Below, one piece after another: positions 24,187 through 35,650 of a stretch of DNA of 64,000 nt; within the stretch, counting starts at the first letter, position 1, and every line of letters begins with the position of its first letter. Location of the stretch: the NCBI RefSeq assembly GCF_008831285.2, contig NC_045146.1:15577289-15641288 (forward strand). Reading direction: 5' to 3'. The position numbers were made by a program, and so were the translations under genes. This DNA comes from Nymphaea colorata (lineage: Eukaryota; Streptophyta; Magnoliopsida; Nymphaeales; Nymphaeaceae). The notes beneath the pieces are model-generated. The model ran no database searches, was not told the origin of the DNA, and saw only the letters and a list, made by a program, of their open reading frames with translations.

Positions 24187-27100
24187 ATGGAGAAGGGTGG
24201 GAGCAGCAGCAGGGGAGGAGGATACTCTCGCAAGTGGGCGATCGATCTAACCAACAACGATTACTCCTCTTCCTCTTCTACTCGCGACGTCCCTGATCCT
24301 CTTGGCTTCACCCGCTCCTCCCAAGAACCCGTATGCCTCTCTTTCTCTCTCTTTGCCTCTATTTGAAGACCCACGATATTTTTGCTTTCTTCGGTGAAAA
24401 TTACGCTTATTTTTTCAATTTTAGGAGGATGGTGCTGGAGGAAGCCGACAGAGGAAGGAAACAGAGGCAGCTTGGAAGGCGCAGGTACCCACTTGATGCT
24501 CCTCCCTCCATTCCTCTCGTTTTTCCACTCTGACCTGCTTCATGGTAGTGATTTTTTTTGGAAACATCGGGTGATTTGATCAATTTCGTGGCTTTTAAAT
24601 TGGTGAACTTTTGGTGATTCTTGAGATGGTTGTCAGATCCTTGTGCATTTAGTTTCCGATTCAGTTAGCCTTTGATATTTCTTTTGCAAAGTCCTTTGAC
24701 TCTGAAAATATCTGCGCTACTTTCTAGTTGGACCGTCCCTGGTAGCAAAGTCATCGTGGTTTTGGGAATATCTCTTTTGCGTTTGTTGTCTTTTGTGGTA
24801 TTTGGATCTTTTTGATGTCCTATAGTCTGCAGTATGATCTCAATGCTTGTTGACAGAGAGAAGATCAATGATTTATGGAGGATTACCAAGACAATGTCTT
24901 CTTTATAGCCGTTAAGCCAATCGTTGTTAAGCTTCTTTATTAGATGTACTGTATTTTTATTTGTAGTCACTAGGCATGAACAATTTGCGATTGAGAAAAT
25001 AAAAGTTGTGACTGTTGGACACAAGTTCTAAATGGAGAGTAAGACGCACAGGTTTTCTCCATGATCATCCTAAAATGATAATTATGATTGCAGCTTGCTC
25101 TCCTTCTCACTTGTCAAAAATTGAGGAAAATGTTGTGATTTGCATCTGCAATAACAATTGAAAAGAAAAAATCAAAAGAATGTCTGAAGTCTGAACATTG
25201 TAAATATGTCCATTTTGGTTTCAGATCTCCCATCTGTTCCTTAATGCTATGTGGAACATAAGAACTGCAATGAACATTATAATCCATTAGAGTGAATTCG
25301 TAAGGTCACCATAGGGTTCGTAAAAAATATAAAGTTACATCTATAGCTGTAATTGGAAATCTTGTAGAAAATAACAATAGAAAAAGCATCCGACTGTATC
25401 AAATCTATCTGTTAGATCCCACTACAGATGCACTTCTAGGAATTCAGCCAACATGCGTCTCTAGTCAACATTGTCATTCAATAGTTTATGCCTTTTTACC
25501 TTCACCCTTCAGCTATGTTTATGTTGTCAATATCATATGGTCTGCCAGCTGTTATGGTGCTTTTTATTTCTCCGTAAACTACTAACTATTGAGGGCATTC
25601 TAAATTTTTAAGGTTATAACTTATAAGTGCAGACACCAAAAATTAAGAAATTTGTAGTTTGAGAACCTAAAAATAATAAGACTTAGAGTTTGCCTGAATC
25701 CTCATGTATGTGACAAATGCAAACTTATTCAATTATGATTTCCCTGGTTTTTTTTTTTATCGTTGGTGTTTGGAAAAAATTGTGATTACTTAATCTAGCA
25801 GCTTTGCTCGTCTGACTCAACATGTTCCGTGAAAAGGAGAATAACATCAAAGTATCTCTAGAAACTTTTTTCCACCATTGATCTGAATAAGAGGATTCAC
25901 AAGTTCATAAGACAGATATATAGTGAGTTCCTTAACTAACATGAAAATGTGCTTTAGATGCATAATTTATGCTCATTGTGCCACATGTTTGAATTGCATT
26001 AGTTCTTCCAAAGTGCCATTAATTTTGTTTGTAAGTGTCTAAATTCATAAGCATATCTCTTGTTAACCACCTGTGCTATTAGAAGCTTTTTGCAAGCATT
26101 GAAGTCTTTAGTGTTCTGTGCACCTCTGAGTTAGAAAGTATATACATCTATATCACATGGATACGGTTGCAGATACAGGGATGGGCCTTCTTTTCACATT
26201 TTCCAAATGTGAAATTTACATAGTTGACTGTATAAAGCAAGTAGAAATTGAATAGCCACATTACATAGATGCATCATTGCAGAAATCTTCATGGGTGTTT
26301 TAAAATAAATTTCTTTGCTTCACCTTATAACAGTAAATAGTAGCTTAGATCAGTAGATGTACCAAGCAAAGAATGAGAAACATGCAACCTGAGGCCTAAG
26401 TGTGCTATGTTCATTTGGAAAAGCTAGAATATGGTGAATCAGATGCTGAAACTTTTTCATAAATATGTGCGAAGGAATTAAGTTGTAAATTTGTAATTAT
26501 ATAAATGACATGGACATGGCGTTCCTTGAAAAGTTGAAGGGGTAAATAGCATGTTCAATTTGCTAGTGTTCTTCTAGAAGTTGTCCTTGTATCCATGACA
26601 TATCCTTTTATTTTGCATGGGCAGAAAGCCTGGGAAGTGGCACAAGCCCCTTTTAAGAATCTGTTCATGATGGGTTTCATGATGTGGATGGCTGGAAATA
26701 CAGTGCATTTATTTAGTATCGGCATCACATTCTCAGCTCTTTGGCAGCCAATAAGTGCACTACAAAGTGTTGGTAAAGGTATGATCCCTTGGCTTTTTTA
26801 GGACCCTTATGTAAATTAAATATGCTCCCTCTAATTATATTTGAACTTGTCTAATTCATTATTCGTCCAGTTTAAATTGTACTTTTTAAGGGGATATTGC
26901 TCGTATCAAGCACATGGTTGTGTAAGTTGGTCTTGTCAAATGCTGACATTTTGTTCATCTGATAACACCAGAATAACCCTCAAGGCCTCAACAAACCACC
27001 CTCCCCGCCACCCCCCCCCTCCAAACCCAAAAAAAAAAACAAAAAACAAAAAAACCTCCTGTTTTTCGTCAAAGTCCTCTAGGAAGATGGAGGACCATGA

Positions 27101-28279
27101 AGACTGTCTAGCATGATGTCACCCTGTACTAGTAATGACCCTCTAGAAGTTTGTTGCAGGACTCATGATATTCTCGAACTCATATGAAAATGGTTGTTTG
27201 AGCAAAACTGTGAACATACGCAAAATTGAGGAAGTAATTGCCAGGATCCTCAACTGTAAATAACTAAATATGTGCAAAACTGAGACACCCTCCTTAATTT
27301 TTCCAAAGTTACAGTCAGAAAAATACTTTCTCTGGGGTGGTATTTCCTGATTCCAAACTTGTAGGGTTGCCCTTTATTGTGGGACTCTTCATATGCCTGG
27401 CTTCCAACTAGAAGGCCAGTTTCTCATCATGAAGGAAATATAATTTTGAATTGGTCATTCATTACGAAAAGTAGTAAAATTCCTGGATGCAAATGCTCAT
27501 ATTGGGATGCAATTAATCTGCATAATAAAGACAACTTGTTGCTAGCTATAATGGTAATTGATGCTGATTATTCTAGACATTTGTTTTTGGGTGACAATTT
27601 CATACTTAGTCATTGTCATTAACTCTTACTAATACCATTTGTTGAATTTGCTGGTATGTTTGATTGCGAGCTCTTTGGATGCTGTTTTGTTTATATTGTA
27701 TCCTACTTATCTCTTGCATTTCGTCATTTTCCAGTTTTTGAACCTTACAAGGATTCAAGAGTAGACACCGTTGCACCTAAGTTGGTCTTTATTGCCCTTA
27801 ATCTTGCGGCAATGGGATTGGGTGTTTGGAAGGTAAAGTCATGTCTAGTTTTCTCAGTGCAATTGTTCGAGTTTCTCATCCAATTTAAATTTTCTTGGCA
27901 GCTTAACGCTTTAGGTCTTCTCCCCACACATGCATCTGATTGGGTTTCATCCCTACCACCCGCTCAGGTATGCTCATAAAGTTCTAGTCTTATTTTTCTT
28001 GCTAATTGAAGTCATAATGAAGAGCTGAATTAGTGGACGCAGTATACTGCTACTTCCCACAAACTTGGCCGGGAATCAGCTGCTTGTAGCAGTTCCTTAT
28101 CTCTTTTTTGTACTCCCCCATAAATTTTACTTTGCTACGAAACTAAAAGTTTTTTCAGTATGAGTATGATTGTTTACTTTAGTAACTTCTCTCTTTCTAT
28201 TCGCGACTCCATATTTCTCATATCTGGCTTCACTTTGCAGGAGGTTGAGTATTCTAGTGGAGGTCTTCCGTTTCTCTAA
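24187..28279 (+). CDS. EMC4: ER membrane protein complex subunit 4 (EMC4, DUF1077/TMEM85)
   Basis: Six exons, 24187-24330, 24425-24484, 26625-26778, 27735-27832, 27902-27967 and 28241-28279, give 186 aa with all GT-AG borders. EMC4 is a subunit of the conserved complex that inserts tail-anchored and multi-pass proteins into the ER membrane. The N-terminus is polar and Ser-rich (GGSSSRGGGYSRKWAIDL). The core is typical: KAWEVAQAPFKNLFMMGFMM, WMAGNTVHLFSIGITF, then VFEPYKDSRVDTVAPKLVFI and a second hydrophobic segment (ALNLAAMGLGVWKLNALGLL), ending THASDWVSSLPPAQEVEYSSGG. Two or three membrane segments fall at about residues 75-170. The 5' flank is GA-rich. Intron 2 is 2.1 kb. The protein appears complete. 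Confidence 0.95.
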
Positions 28280-28840
28280 GAGCATCCAAGAGTTGAATCA
28301 GGAGCAGAAATTATTTAGACATAGGCAGAATTGCATTATTTGTGCTAGTAGAACAGCCTTTTGAGGCAAAGAAGCTGTATTAATGGATGAACTAAACAAT
28401 CAACTCATGCTCTTGAGTGATTCTTGCTGCTTCGTGTTTTTCCTTTTTGTCGTCAGCTTTATCTTTGGGTGCTGTAGTGAAGCATTTTCTTGTGTCAGCA
28501 CAATTGAACAATGTGAAATTTTAGAAGTAAATGGTTTTTTTTTTTGGCCAAGCCTTGTATCTTTTCATGATACAGTGCAGCATTGAAATTGTTTAGGCTT
28601 GCACGGTCTATGCTTGTCGTGCAGGCAACTGCGATTCAACTACCACAGGTCGCACCTGTGAGGTGATGGAGGTGGGGAGGGACACCACAGGCGTTTTACT
28701 GCTACTCGTGAAAGTTGTTCTCGTGAAGGGGCATTCTGTAAGCAGGAATACTGCGATACACTTCCATGTATCTGTCCCATTGGGTCTGCATCCTGTGTTT
28801 CTGCAGGTGCAGTCTGGATTGGTAGTAGCACATCTTAGCA
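28280..28840. other. Probable EMC4 3' untranslated region and spacer
   Basis: AT-rich DNA after the EMC4 stop. No further exon with family similarity is seen. From about 28600 the composition becomes more GC-rich, towards the protease pseudogene. Confidence 0.4.
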
Positions 28841-28849
28841 TGTTGAATT

Positions 28850-29560
28850 ACCCTGTTCTCCCCAGCGGGGACCCATGGGCTCTTCACCAGTAAGTACTTG
28901 GACCCCATCATCAGATGTCCTACACTCACCATCTGCCACCCCATTTTTGACCTGGCTTCCACAAAGTCCAGTAAAGAACCCACAGATGTGGGACCTAAAG
29001 AAGTCTGGGCTCACATCAATGGCAACAGACATAGGCTGGCGGGCAACTGCATTTACAATCTGAGGCTCATTCGTCTTTGGCACTGGATGCTACAGATAAA
29101 GAAGGGATCATCCCTTAAGGGGTGTTTGATAGCTTTGGATTTAAGAGCATCAGGATTTGAGAACCGAGGATTTAAGATCATATTCATACCCTTTCCCTTT
29201 TTATTTTAAATGTGGCCTTTTTTCAGTACAAAGAAGCAAAATAAGGATCTTAAATATGGTTCTTAGGTCTGACTTAAGATTCCTAGTTTGATGAATCATG
29301 AATTTTATCATGGATTTTTTGCCACATCAGCAAATCAAGTCATGTCATATGCATATTAGATCTGTGGATTTTAAATTTGAATTAATCAAACACCCCTATA
29401 AAACTTTTTCAGGTTTCACTTGAGTCGTCCAGGTATATGGGTAACAGTCTTTGCTGCTGGTTCCATTTCTGTCTTATCATACTCGAAGGCAACCCCCCAT
29501 CCAGCCTGCAGCCAACCTGGTGATCAACTCTATGCTTTTTGAAGAGATGAAAAACATTAC
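28850..29560 (-). pseudogene. Papain-type (C1A) cysteine protease pseudogene, split by an insertion
   Basis: Read on the minus strand, pieces of a papain-like enzyme follow in the right order. First, near 29535-29440, is a broken GCxGG(W)M region followed by VAFEY. Then, near 29065-28850, come NAVARQPMSVAID, FFTGLCGSQVKNGV and GSKYLLVKSPWVPAGEN, matching the family's AVAxQPVSVAID, GxFTGxCGxxLDHGV and KYWLVKNSWGxxWGEN. The His of the DHG motif aligns with Asn and the catalytic Asn of KNSW with Ser, and frameshifts occur within the GCxGG and GEN parts. A MITE-like element (29117-29398) lies between the two halves. No N-terminal part or intact frame is present, so it cannot make an active enzyme. 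Confidence 0.75.
29117..29398. mobile_element. MITE-like element (hAT-style ends) inside the protease pseudogene
   Basis: The inverted ends ggggtgtttgat (29119-29130) and atcaaacacccc (29385-29396) are exact reverse complements. The ~280-base interior is AT-rich with many gatt/aagat motifs and no coding frame. Such GGGGTGTTTGAT-type ends are widespread in plant non-autonomous hAT-like elements. I found no perfect 8-bp target duplication. Confidence 0.75.
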
Positions 29561-31070
29561 TTAACGACATTCTGACTGACTTTTGACTGGTGTAGCGGCA
29601 CTAAACTTTCTCCAGTTGGATACCCTACGGCAAGCCTTCGGAAGCCAAACGCATAAAAGTCATTACCGGAACCGATGGCCTAGCAACAAGCCCGTTGTGT
29701 CCAACATTATAAGAAACACATAGCCCCTCGGACCGAGTTCACATTCAATTTGTAAGAGTCGATTTGAGCATCAAAAGTTTGGATGAACATGGCATGCTCT
29801 CTAAATAGTTCTTCCGTTTCCCCATTCTCCATGGTGTATGTTCCTCCTCATCAGCGGTGTGAGTGTTCGTTAGGCCATATCGTGCCATCCACTCCTTGTG
29901 CGTGGTGACAATGGCAGGGTAACCAAGACAGACGTGGCTAGAGGAGCTCATAGGAACCAGGATCACAGACACTGCTAGGTTACCTCTCAAATCTAAGGGT
30001 TAAACTTACCATCTAAAGTAACGGCCATCTCCTACGACAAAACACTGCTCCATTTGTCTTGCATTTTACAGTAATCTGGAACACCGTTTAAGAAATATTT
30101 CTTCACATATATGGTTTTGCATTTTTGTTTCTTTTTCGTGCATGCGAGTAAGGGATGTTTCAGTGCATTTACATATATGTTACCTTTTCCATGCATTCAA
30201 TAAACGGTAGTCATTGGTCAACATATTTGAGTTGCATTTACAGTTTCCGTTATACCAGCAAGTGAGTTCAGGTGATCAAAATAGTCAAGCTCAGCTTCGG
30301 CAACTACTTGGGCATTGACATCATTTGTGAAGTGCAATTAATTAGGACAAAATCAGACAACCTCCACAGGCAACTAACTCATCAACTTGTTACTAATTAA
30401 TAACATTTACAAATCATGACTAATAAACAAAGCAACAAGTTCTAATTGATGCCTAGAAAGCTGAAACTACAATTATAAATGTGGAAAAACTTAGTTGCAC
30501 TCTGAAAGTTGGTAGCATGTTAAATTTCATATAGATGTCCAACAACAGAGTAGGGAAAGTGTGCTTCTCGAATAAACGGCCCTCAAAACACTTGTCTGAT
30601 TCAATGCCCATGTAGATGCCCCTGCTCACTTCATGCTAATAAATGCCTGTACTTGCATGTTTTTATTGGGTGTGCGTGAGGAGAATCCCACAACCTGGTG
30701 AAGGCCAGAGCATCCTCCCTTGAATAAACCAGATATCTGCAGGTAAGGCGATTCAGAGTTCATTTTAACAGTTTCTTTCAGTTTGCAGATTTTCTGCTGA
30801 ATTTATCTGCCCAATGCCTTCGATATTGGCTCACAAAATTATATTTTCTGAGTAAAGTTTTGTTGGACTTCAGTTATTTCGCATTATACAAATAGTGAGT
30901 CATAAGCTCCCGCCTCTCCAATGTACTAGCAGGGTCTGTAGTCTAGAATGGAAAATAATATCCTGTCTTCATAAAACCACGAAGTTTCACTTTAGTAACC
31001 AACATCATCTGAAATCATGATGGCCGACCCTTCTCGAGAAGTTAACGCAGCTTCTTCTTTCAAGTACCAG
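29561..31070. other. Intergenic, including the DnaJ-type gene's 3' flank
   Basis: No supported gene. The open frame at 29745-29990 on the minus strand has no recognisable domain. The segment next to 31070 probably contains the 3' untranslated region of the minus-strand gene. Confidence 0.4.
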
Positions 31071-32385
31071 TCAAGGGTTGCTTGAAGTCCTTTGCTCAAG
31101 CCACTTAGCACGGAAGCCTGTGCCTTTACAACTGGAGCAGCATGCAGAGCCCTAAAAAATGCAAGGGATGCAAATGTTCAAATGATACTATGCATGTGAA
31201 ACATTAGAGACTTGAGTATTTGATAACGTGAGGTACTGTATCACCTTTCCTGCACAAATAACGCAGCTGGTGTTCCTTGATGGCACTTGACAAAGCATGT
31301 TGTCCCCAAGAATGAAGAAGCCGGTACCTCCACACCATTTGCATTCCACATACCCTTTTGAGTTGCAAGTACTGCAAACTACTGGCCTTGGTTGCTGTAG
31401 CCAGGTGATTCACGATCTTAATGATATATATAACACATAATTCTTTTTAAACTGATCAAGATGATGTTAAACTGCCATTTAGCTTGTAACGCTAAAAGCA
31501 TCTACAAACTAGGTGACTACCTACTAATGATTTACTCCAAACTGTAAAAGTCAAACAAAGTGAACATCAGGGAAAAGCAATTTATTTTCTGCTTGATATT
31601 CAAACATCTATGCCACATTTGTAATGCCTTCTGGATGAATACAGATGTTACAATACCAATGTTGGTATGACTGGACAACCATAAAATGTTCATATATTGC
31701 CAACTTTTTAATTCCGATCACTGTAGATCACGTCTCAAGGGTTTTTCACAATGTTGTAAAAAGCGTATCGTAAGCCATATCGGTTTGGCTTTAAGATACA
31801 ATGTATCGTAAAATATCGTAACGTATCATAACTGTATCATATTTTTTAAAAAAACAAAAATTAATCAGAAAAAATAGAAAAAATTCTGAAAAAATCAATA
31901 AAAATTAGTGTATCGTAACTGTATCGTAACGTATCGTAGCTGTATCATTCCGTATCATAACTGTATTATTCCGTATCATGCCTGTATCGTAACTGTACGA
32001 TATAGGTGGTGTATCGTATCACATTTTTGAAACGCGATGATACGTATCGTACGATACGGTCCCGTATCATACGATACGTAGAACACTGGTTTTTCAAACT
32101 CTTTCCCCAATGACCAAGACAGCAGGGTTAATAAATTTTCTTTTACTACTCACAATGGATGCCAGTATGTGCCCTAACTTCCAGAAATTATATTAGTCTC
32201 GCTGGATGAGAAATAACTTCATGCTTGCTATAATTATCCATGGTAGTATGTCATAAAAGTGTGCACAAATTTGCTTATTCAGTGACACCCTAGCTTCTTA
32301 TAGAAAGATACAAGCCAAAGTGAATTTATCTCACCTATCCAATTTCTGTTCAAAGCTGCACATCCACAGTCTAATAAGCAAAAGA

Positions 32386-32424
<39 letters not shown>

Positions 32425-34066
32425 ACGATTTCAGTGCAATAAAACCTGGTCGACCATAGTCTATAGAAATAAAAATTCGAAATTTACTTAATGGGACTTC
32501 ACATGTGCAGACTTCATATACAAAAGCAGACTCCAGAGGTGGATCCCACCTTGTCGACAATACATCCAGCATAAGTGTGAAGATGAACACTCTTGCATGG
32601 ATTGGTTCTTAGAAATAAGAAAGTGAATTAGCTGACCACCACAACATTGACAAGGGCAGCCAAAATATCCCTCACCTACATTGCAATCCCATATGTAGTT
32701 CAAAAATTCAGACACAGATATGTGATTATGCCGGCTTGGCACAACAAAAATTTTAAGGACTCTTGCTCAGTCATAATTTTGTCATTCATCATGCATGACA
32801 CACTTTAAGGAGATAAAGAAGTATTTTACCTGTACCCCAGGCTCCGGAGAAGATCGTGTAAGAATAGCAAAGAGGACAATGTTCCAAAAAAACAATAATC
32901 CTACGCTAGTAAGACATTGCTTGCAAGTGATAACGAAATTAACGCATGAGGAATGCCCACGAAATATGCTTGTTGAAACTTAACAATTGAAGATGCAACT
33001 ATGTTCATCCCAAAAAAGTCCTATACATATACTTGCTAACTAATAAGTGTGTGCTTTCAAAAATTAGCCCATGTATTATTAAACTCCGCCTCCTAGCAAA
33101 AGAACAAGAGCAAAAGGTTTCCAAACGTAATTGTAACATCAAGACTGTGAGCCGCAGAAGCTACAAAAGTACTCCAACCGCAAAAGATTATGGGCATGTA
33201 AGCAATCAATGCAGAGGTCACCTCCCAACCAAAGCTAATTAAGCCTCTGACACGAAGGACTCCCGTGGTTCATCTTTCCCAATCCACCAACATAGATTTC
33301 AGATATCTCCAAAATCACTGCATGAGATTCCATCAACTTCTGATTGATATAACCGTTCTAGTTTTAGCCTTTGTTCCTCTTCCAAAACTAAAAATGAATT
33401 TTAATTACCAAAAACAAAGATTGGTAATTGTTTTGTTCAATTCCCTTTCTCTAGAAAAACAAATATTGATTGGAAGTTCACGGGCGACCATATCATTTAA
33501 TTTTTCTCATAGAATTAGACCTCAATTGATAATTATTTTGTTCACTTCCCTTTGTCTAGAAGAGCAAATACCGATTAGAAGTCCATGGGCGACCATATCA
33601 TTTCATTTTTCTCATAGAGTTAGACCTCAATAAGCATGACGTACAAGAACGGAAACTCAAACAATCACCTAATTCATCATTCACGAGCTTTTTCACGTAA
33701 CGACTGCTTAAAAAAGCGGGACAAAATGGAACATGGCATGATACACCAAAATCTAACATCCCAATATTGAAAAACCGTTCTAGTGGATGTGATAGAAAGA
33801 GGGAGCACCTGAGAGATCAACCACGCTTGCTCCATACGCTTGACGAAATCCGAAGAGCTCTCTTGGGAATCGACGGCCGACGCCCTCGCCCCTGATTGTC
33901 TAAGAAACCTCTTGTTGGGGAGCATCGTCCACCCCACCACCCTTCCCTTCCGACCAAAGAAACCCCTCAACAAAGACGGATTCAGAAGGACGGGCTCCCT
34001 TGTGCTACAACACCACCAACCAATTGACATCTCCTTTCCTCCTCCTCTGGCACCCTCTATCGCCAA
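31071..34066 (-). CDS. DnaJ-type cysteine-rich (zinc finger) domain protein, probably plastid-targeted
   Basis: Three exons, 34066-33809, 31394-31245 and 31151-31071, give 162 aa. The N-terminal ~70 residues are rich in Arg, Ser and Gly with few acids and look like a transit peptide; Met1 or Met13 could start it. The C-terminal part holds four Cys pairs of the DnaJ zinc-binding pattern: CSTCNSKG (about residue 93), CKWCGGTG (104), CVICAGKG (130) and CSSCKGTG (141). Between the second and third lies FILGDNMLCQVPSRNTS. There is no J domain. Small plant proteins of this kind (relatives of BSD2, LQY1 and HCF222) help assemble or protect photosynthetic complexes; which subgroup this one belongs to I cannot say. 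Intron 1 (2.4 kb) is full of repeats. It is divergent from the DUF89 gene, 1.6 kb away. Confidence 0.87.
31752..32095. repeat. GTATCGTA-rich element in the DnaJ-type gene intron
   Basis: More than a dozen variants of gtatcgtaac, gtatcata and cgatacg flank a central A-rich stretch (about 31840-31905). The outer parts run into caatgttgtaaaaagcgtatcg at the left and, in reverse complement, cagtgttctacgtatcg at the right. These short related ends suggest a non-autonomous transposon-like unit. Confidence 0.7.
32391..32419. repeat. (CT)n microsatellite
   Basis: 29 bases of CT repeat in intron 1 of the DnaJ-type gene. Confidence 0.97.
33420..33629. repeat. Tandem duplication, two 105-bp units
   Basis: Units 33420-33524 and 33525-33629 share most bases, including gggcgaccatatcattt and tttttctcatag, with scattered substitutions. 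This lies in intron 1 of the DnaJ-type gene and explains the repeated peptide of the spurious plus-strand open frame there. Confidence 0.93.
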
Positions 34067-35650
34067 CCTCCCTGTGATCGTTTCTCACAAAACGGCAGAG
34101 AGAGAGAGTTGAATTTTTCAGATTAAGGAATACGAAACCGTGGGGACTTAGCGCTCCTGAAACTTCCTGCTCTGAATGTTTGTTGTAGTTTCTCGTTTTT
34201 CCTTTTTCTAATTTAATTTTCTGAAAGTTGGGGAACAGAAAAAGTGAAAACATTCTCATACCAACCCCTATATATATATATACTATAAAGTGGTAATCTT
34301 GCTTTTTAAGTTGTTTTCTAACAATATAATCATACAGACTAACGGATAATATATTGCAAATCAACTAAAGTTTCAAGCCGAAACTGTTAAAAGCTTAATT
34401 TACATGTTACAAAAAAAAATACTTTGAATTTATTAGCGCTTAAGGATTAAAAGGCAAAATAAACTAGAGCTGACGTTTAAAGAAAAAAGAAATCTTGGCA
34501 CATCAACATATATCTACCAAACAGAAGGGTTCCAGAAAAAAAAAAAAAGCGAAATGGTGCCTGAACAATATCCCTTGATGTTCTTGCCAGGTGTAAAACG
34601 AATAATTGCGACCATGGTTTTCTCTTTTTCTATGGTTGTGAATGGAAAGAAAATGACACCCATAGGATTCGAAACCACAGTCTGATAAGATGGGCCGTCC
34701 CTAATCCAAATGTGAAGAAAAAGAAAGGCATAGCACAAAGCTGGGTTGGGTCCGTTCCGGTAGATAGAGAGCCAGGCGGAACGCAACTAGGTTCGGCCCA
34801 AACATGAGTGTGACTGATCTAACGAATCCAGTTTCGAAACTGGGACCTAAGTAAAGTTGGACATAAAGATGAAAATAAGTCGGTGTTGCAAAAAAGATGG
34901 TTCGGTTAACTGAATCTGAATTAGAGTCCGAAACCCAATAATGACCTGACCCGCTTATACATAAAAGTTGGACTTTGAAAATTAATTTTAAAAATCCTGG
35001 TCCAAATCTGAGTCCGATTAGCAAAATGGGGATGTAGAATAATTTGAATTCTATTGGCTGACTAGAAATCGTTTATATCTTTACATTAATTGTCCTTTTG
35101 TTACATTGCGTTAAACAATTATTCCATTTTTACTTAACATTTGTTTTCATCATGTTACTTATTTATTTATCATGTTATTATGACGTGTTCCAATTCATTT
35201 CATGCTCAGATTCATGCTCAATTTTAGTTGGTCTCGCCTTCATTTCCTTTTTCCTTTTATACTAATTACTTTTTTTTGTTCTTCGTTTATGGCAAGTATT
35301 AACTACGTGACAACAAAAAATTAGGGAGAAATAAACATTTTTTTTTTCTGTTGGTCATTCCGCCTGCCCGATATTTTTCAGATATTTTTGTCAGATGTCG
35401 CGTGGTTTTCCCCGCGAAAGACGTTGGCAAAAGTTTGCCGCCACCTCTGGGAGGGCGTCCCGCCCGACGGAGCATTTCCGCGCAGAATAAGCCACTTGGA
35501 TCGGCTGAACACTTCAAGATTCACCGGCCGTCGATCCGATGCTGTTAGCAATCGCTACCTGTCGATCGCTAGACGGGTAGATTCTGCGAGAAGTAGCAGA
35601 AGGCTCAAAACCAGAGAGAGAGAAAGGGAAGAAGAAGAAGAAGAAGAACA
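34067..35650. other. Divergent intergenic region between the DnaJ-type and DUF89 genes
   Basis: The DnaJ-type gene's side is AT-rich (TA tract near 34269-34280). At about 34690-35035 is a stretch with alternating 'cggactcag', 'gggtccg' and 'ccgaaac' motifs, in the style of plant dispersed elements. From 35380 to 35650 the DNA becomes GC-rich, then a GA/GAA tract (35611-35650) forms the probable DUF89 5' untranslated region. Confidence 0.45.

Noticed and set aside
32488-32742. Cys-rich minus-strand frame within the DnaJ-type gene intron, considered as an extra zinc-finger exon
   Set aside because: The Cys spacing does not match CxxCxGxG, and the flanking exons join perfectly without it (ISQ then QPRPVVC).
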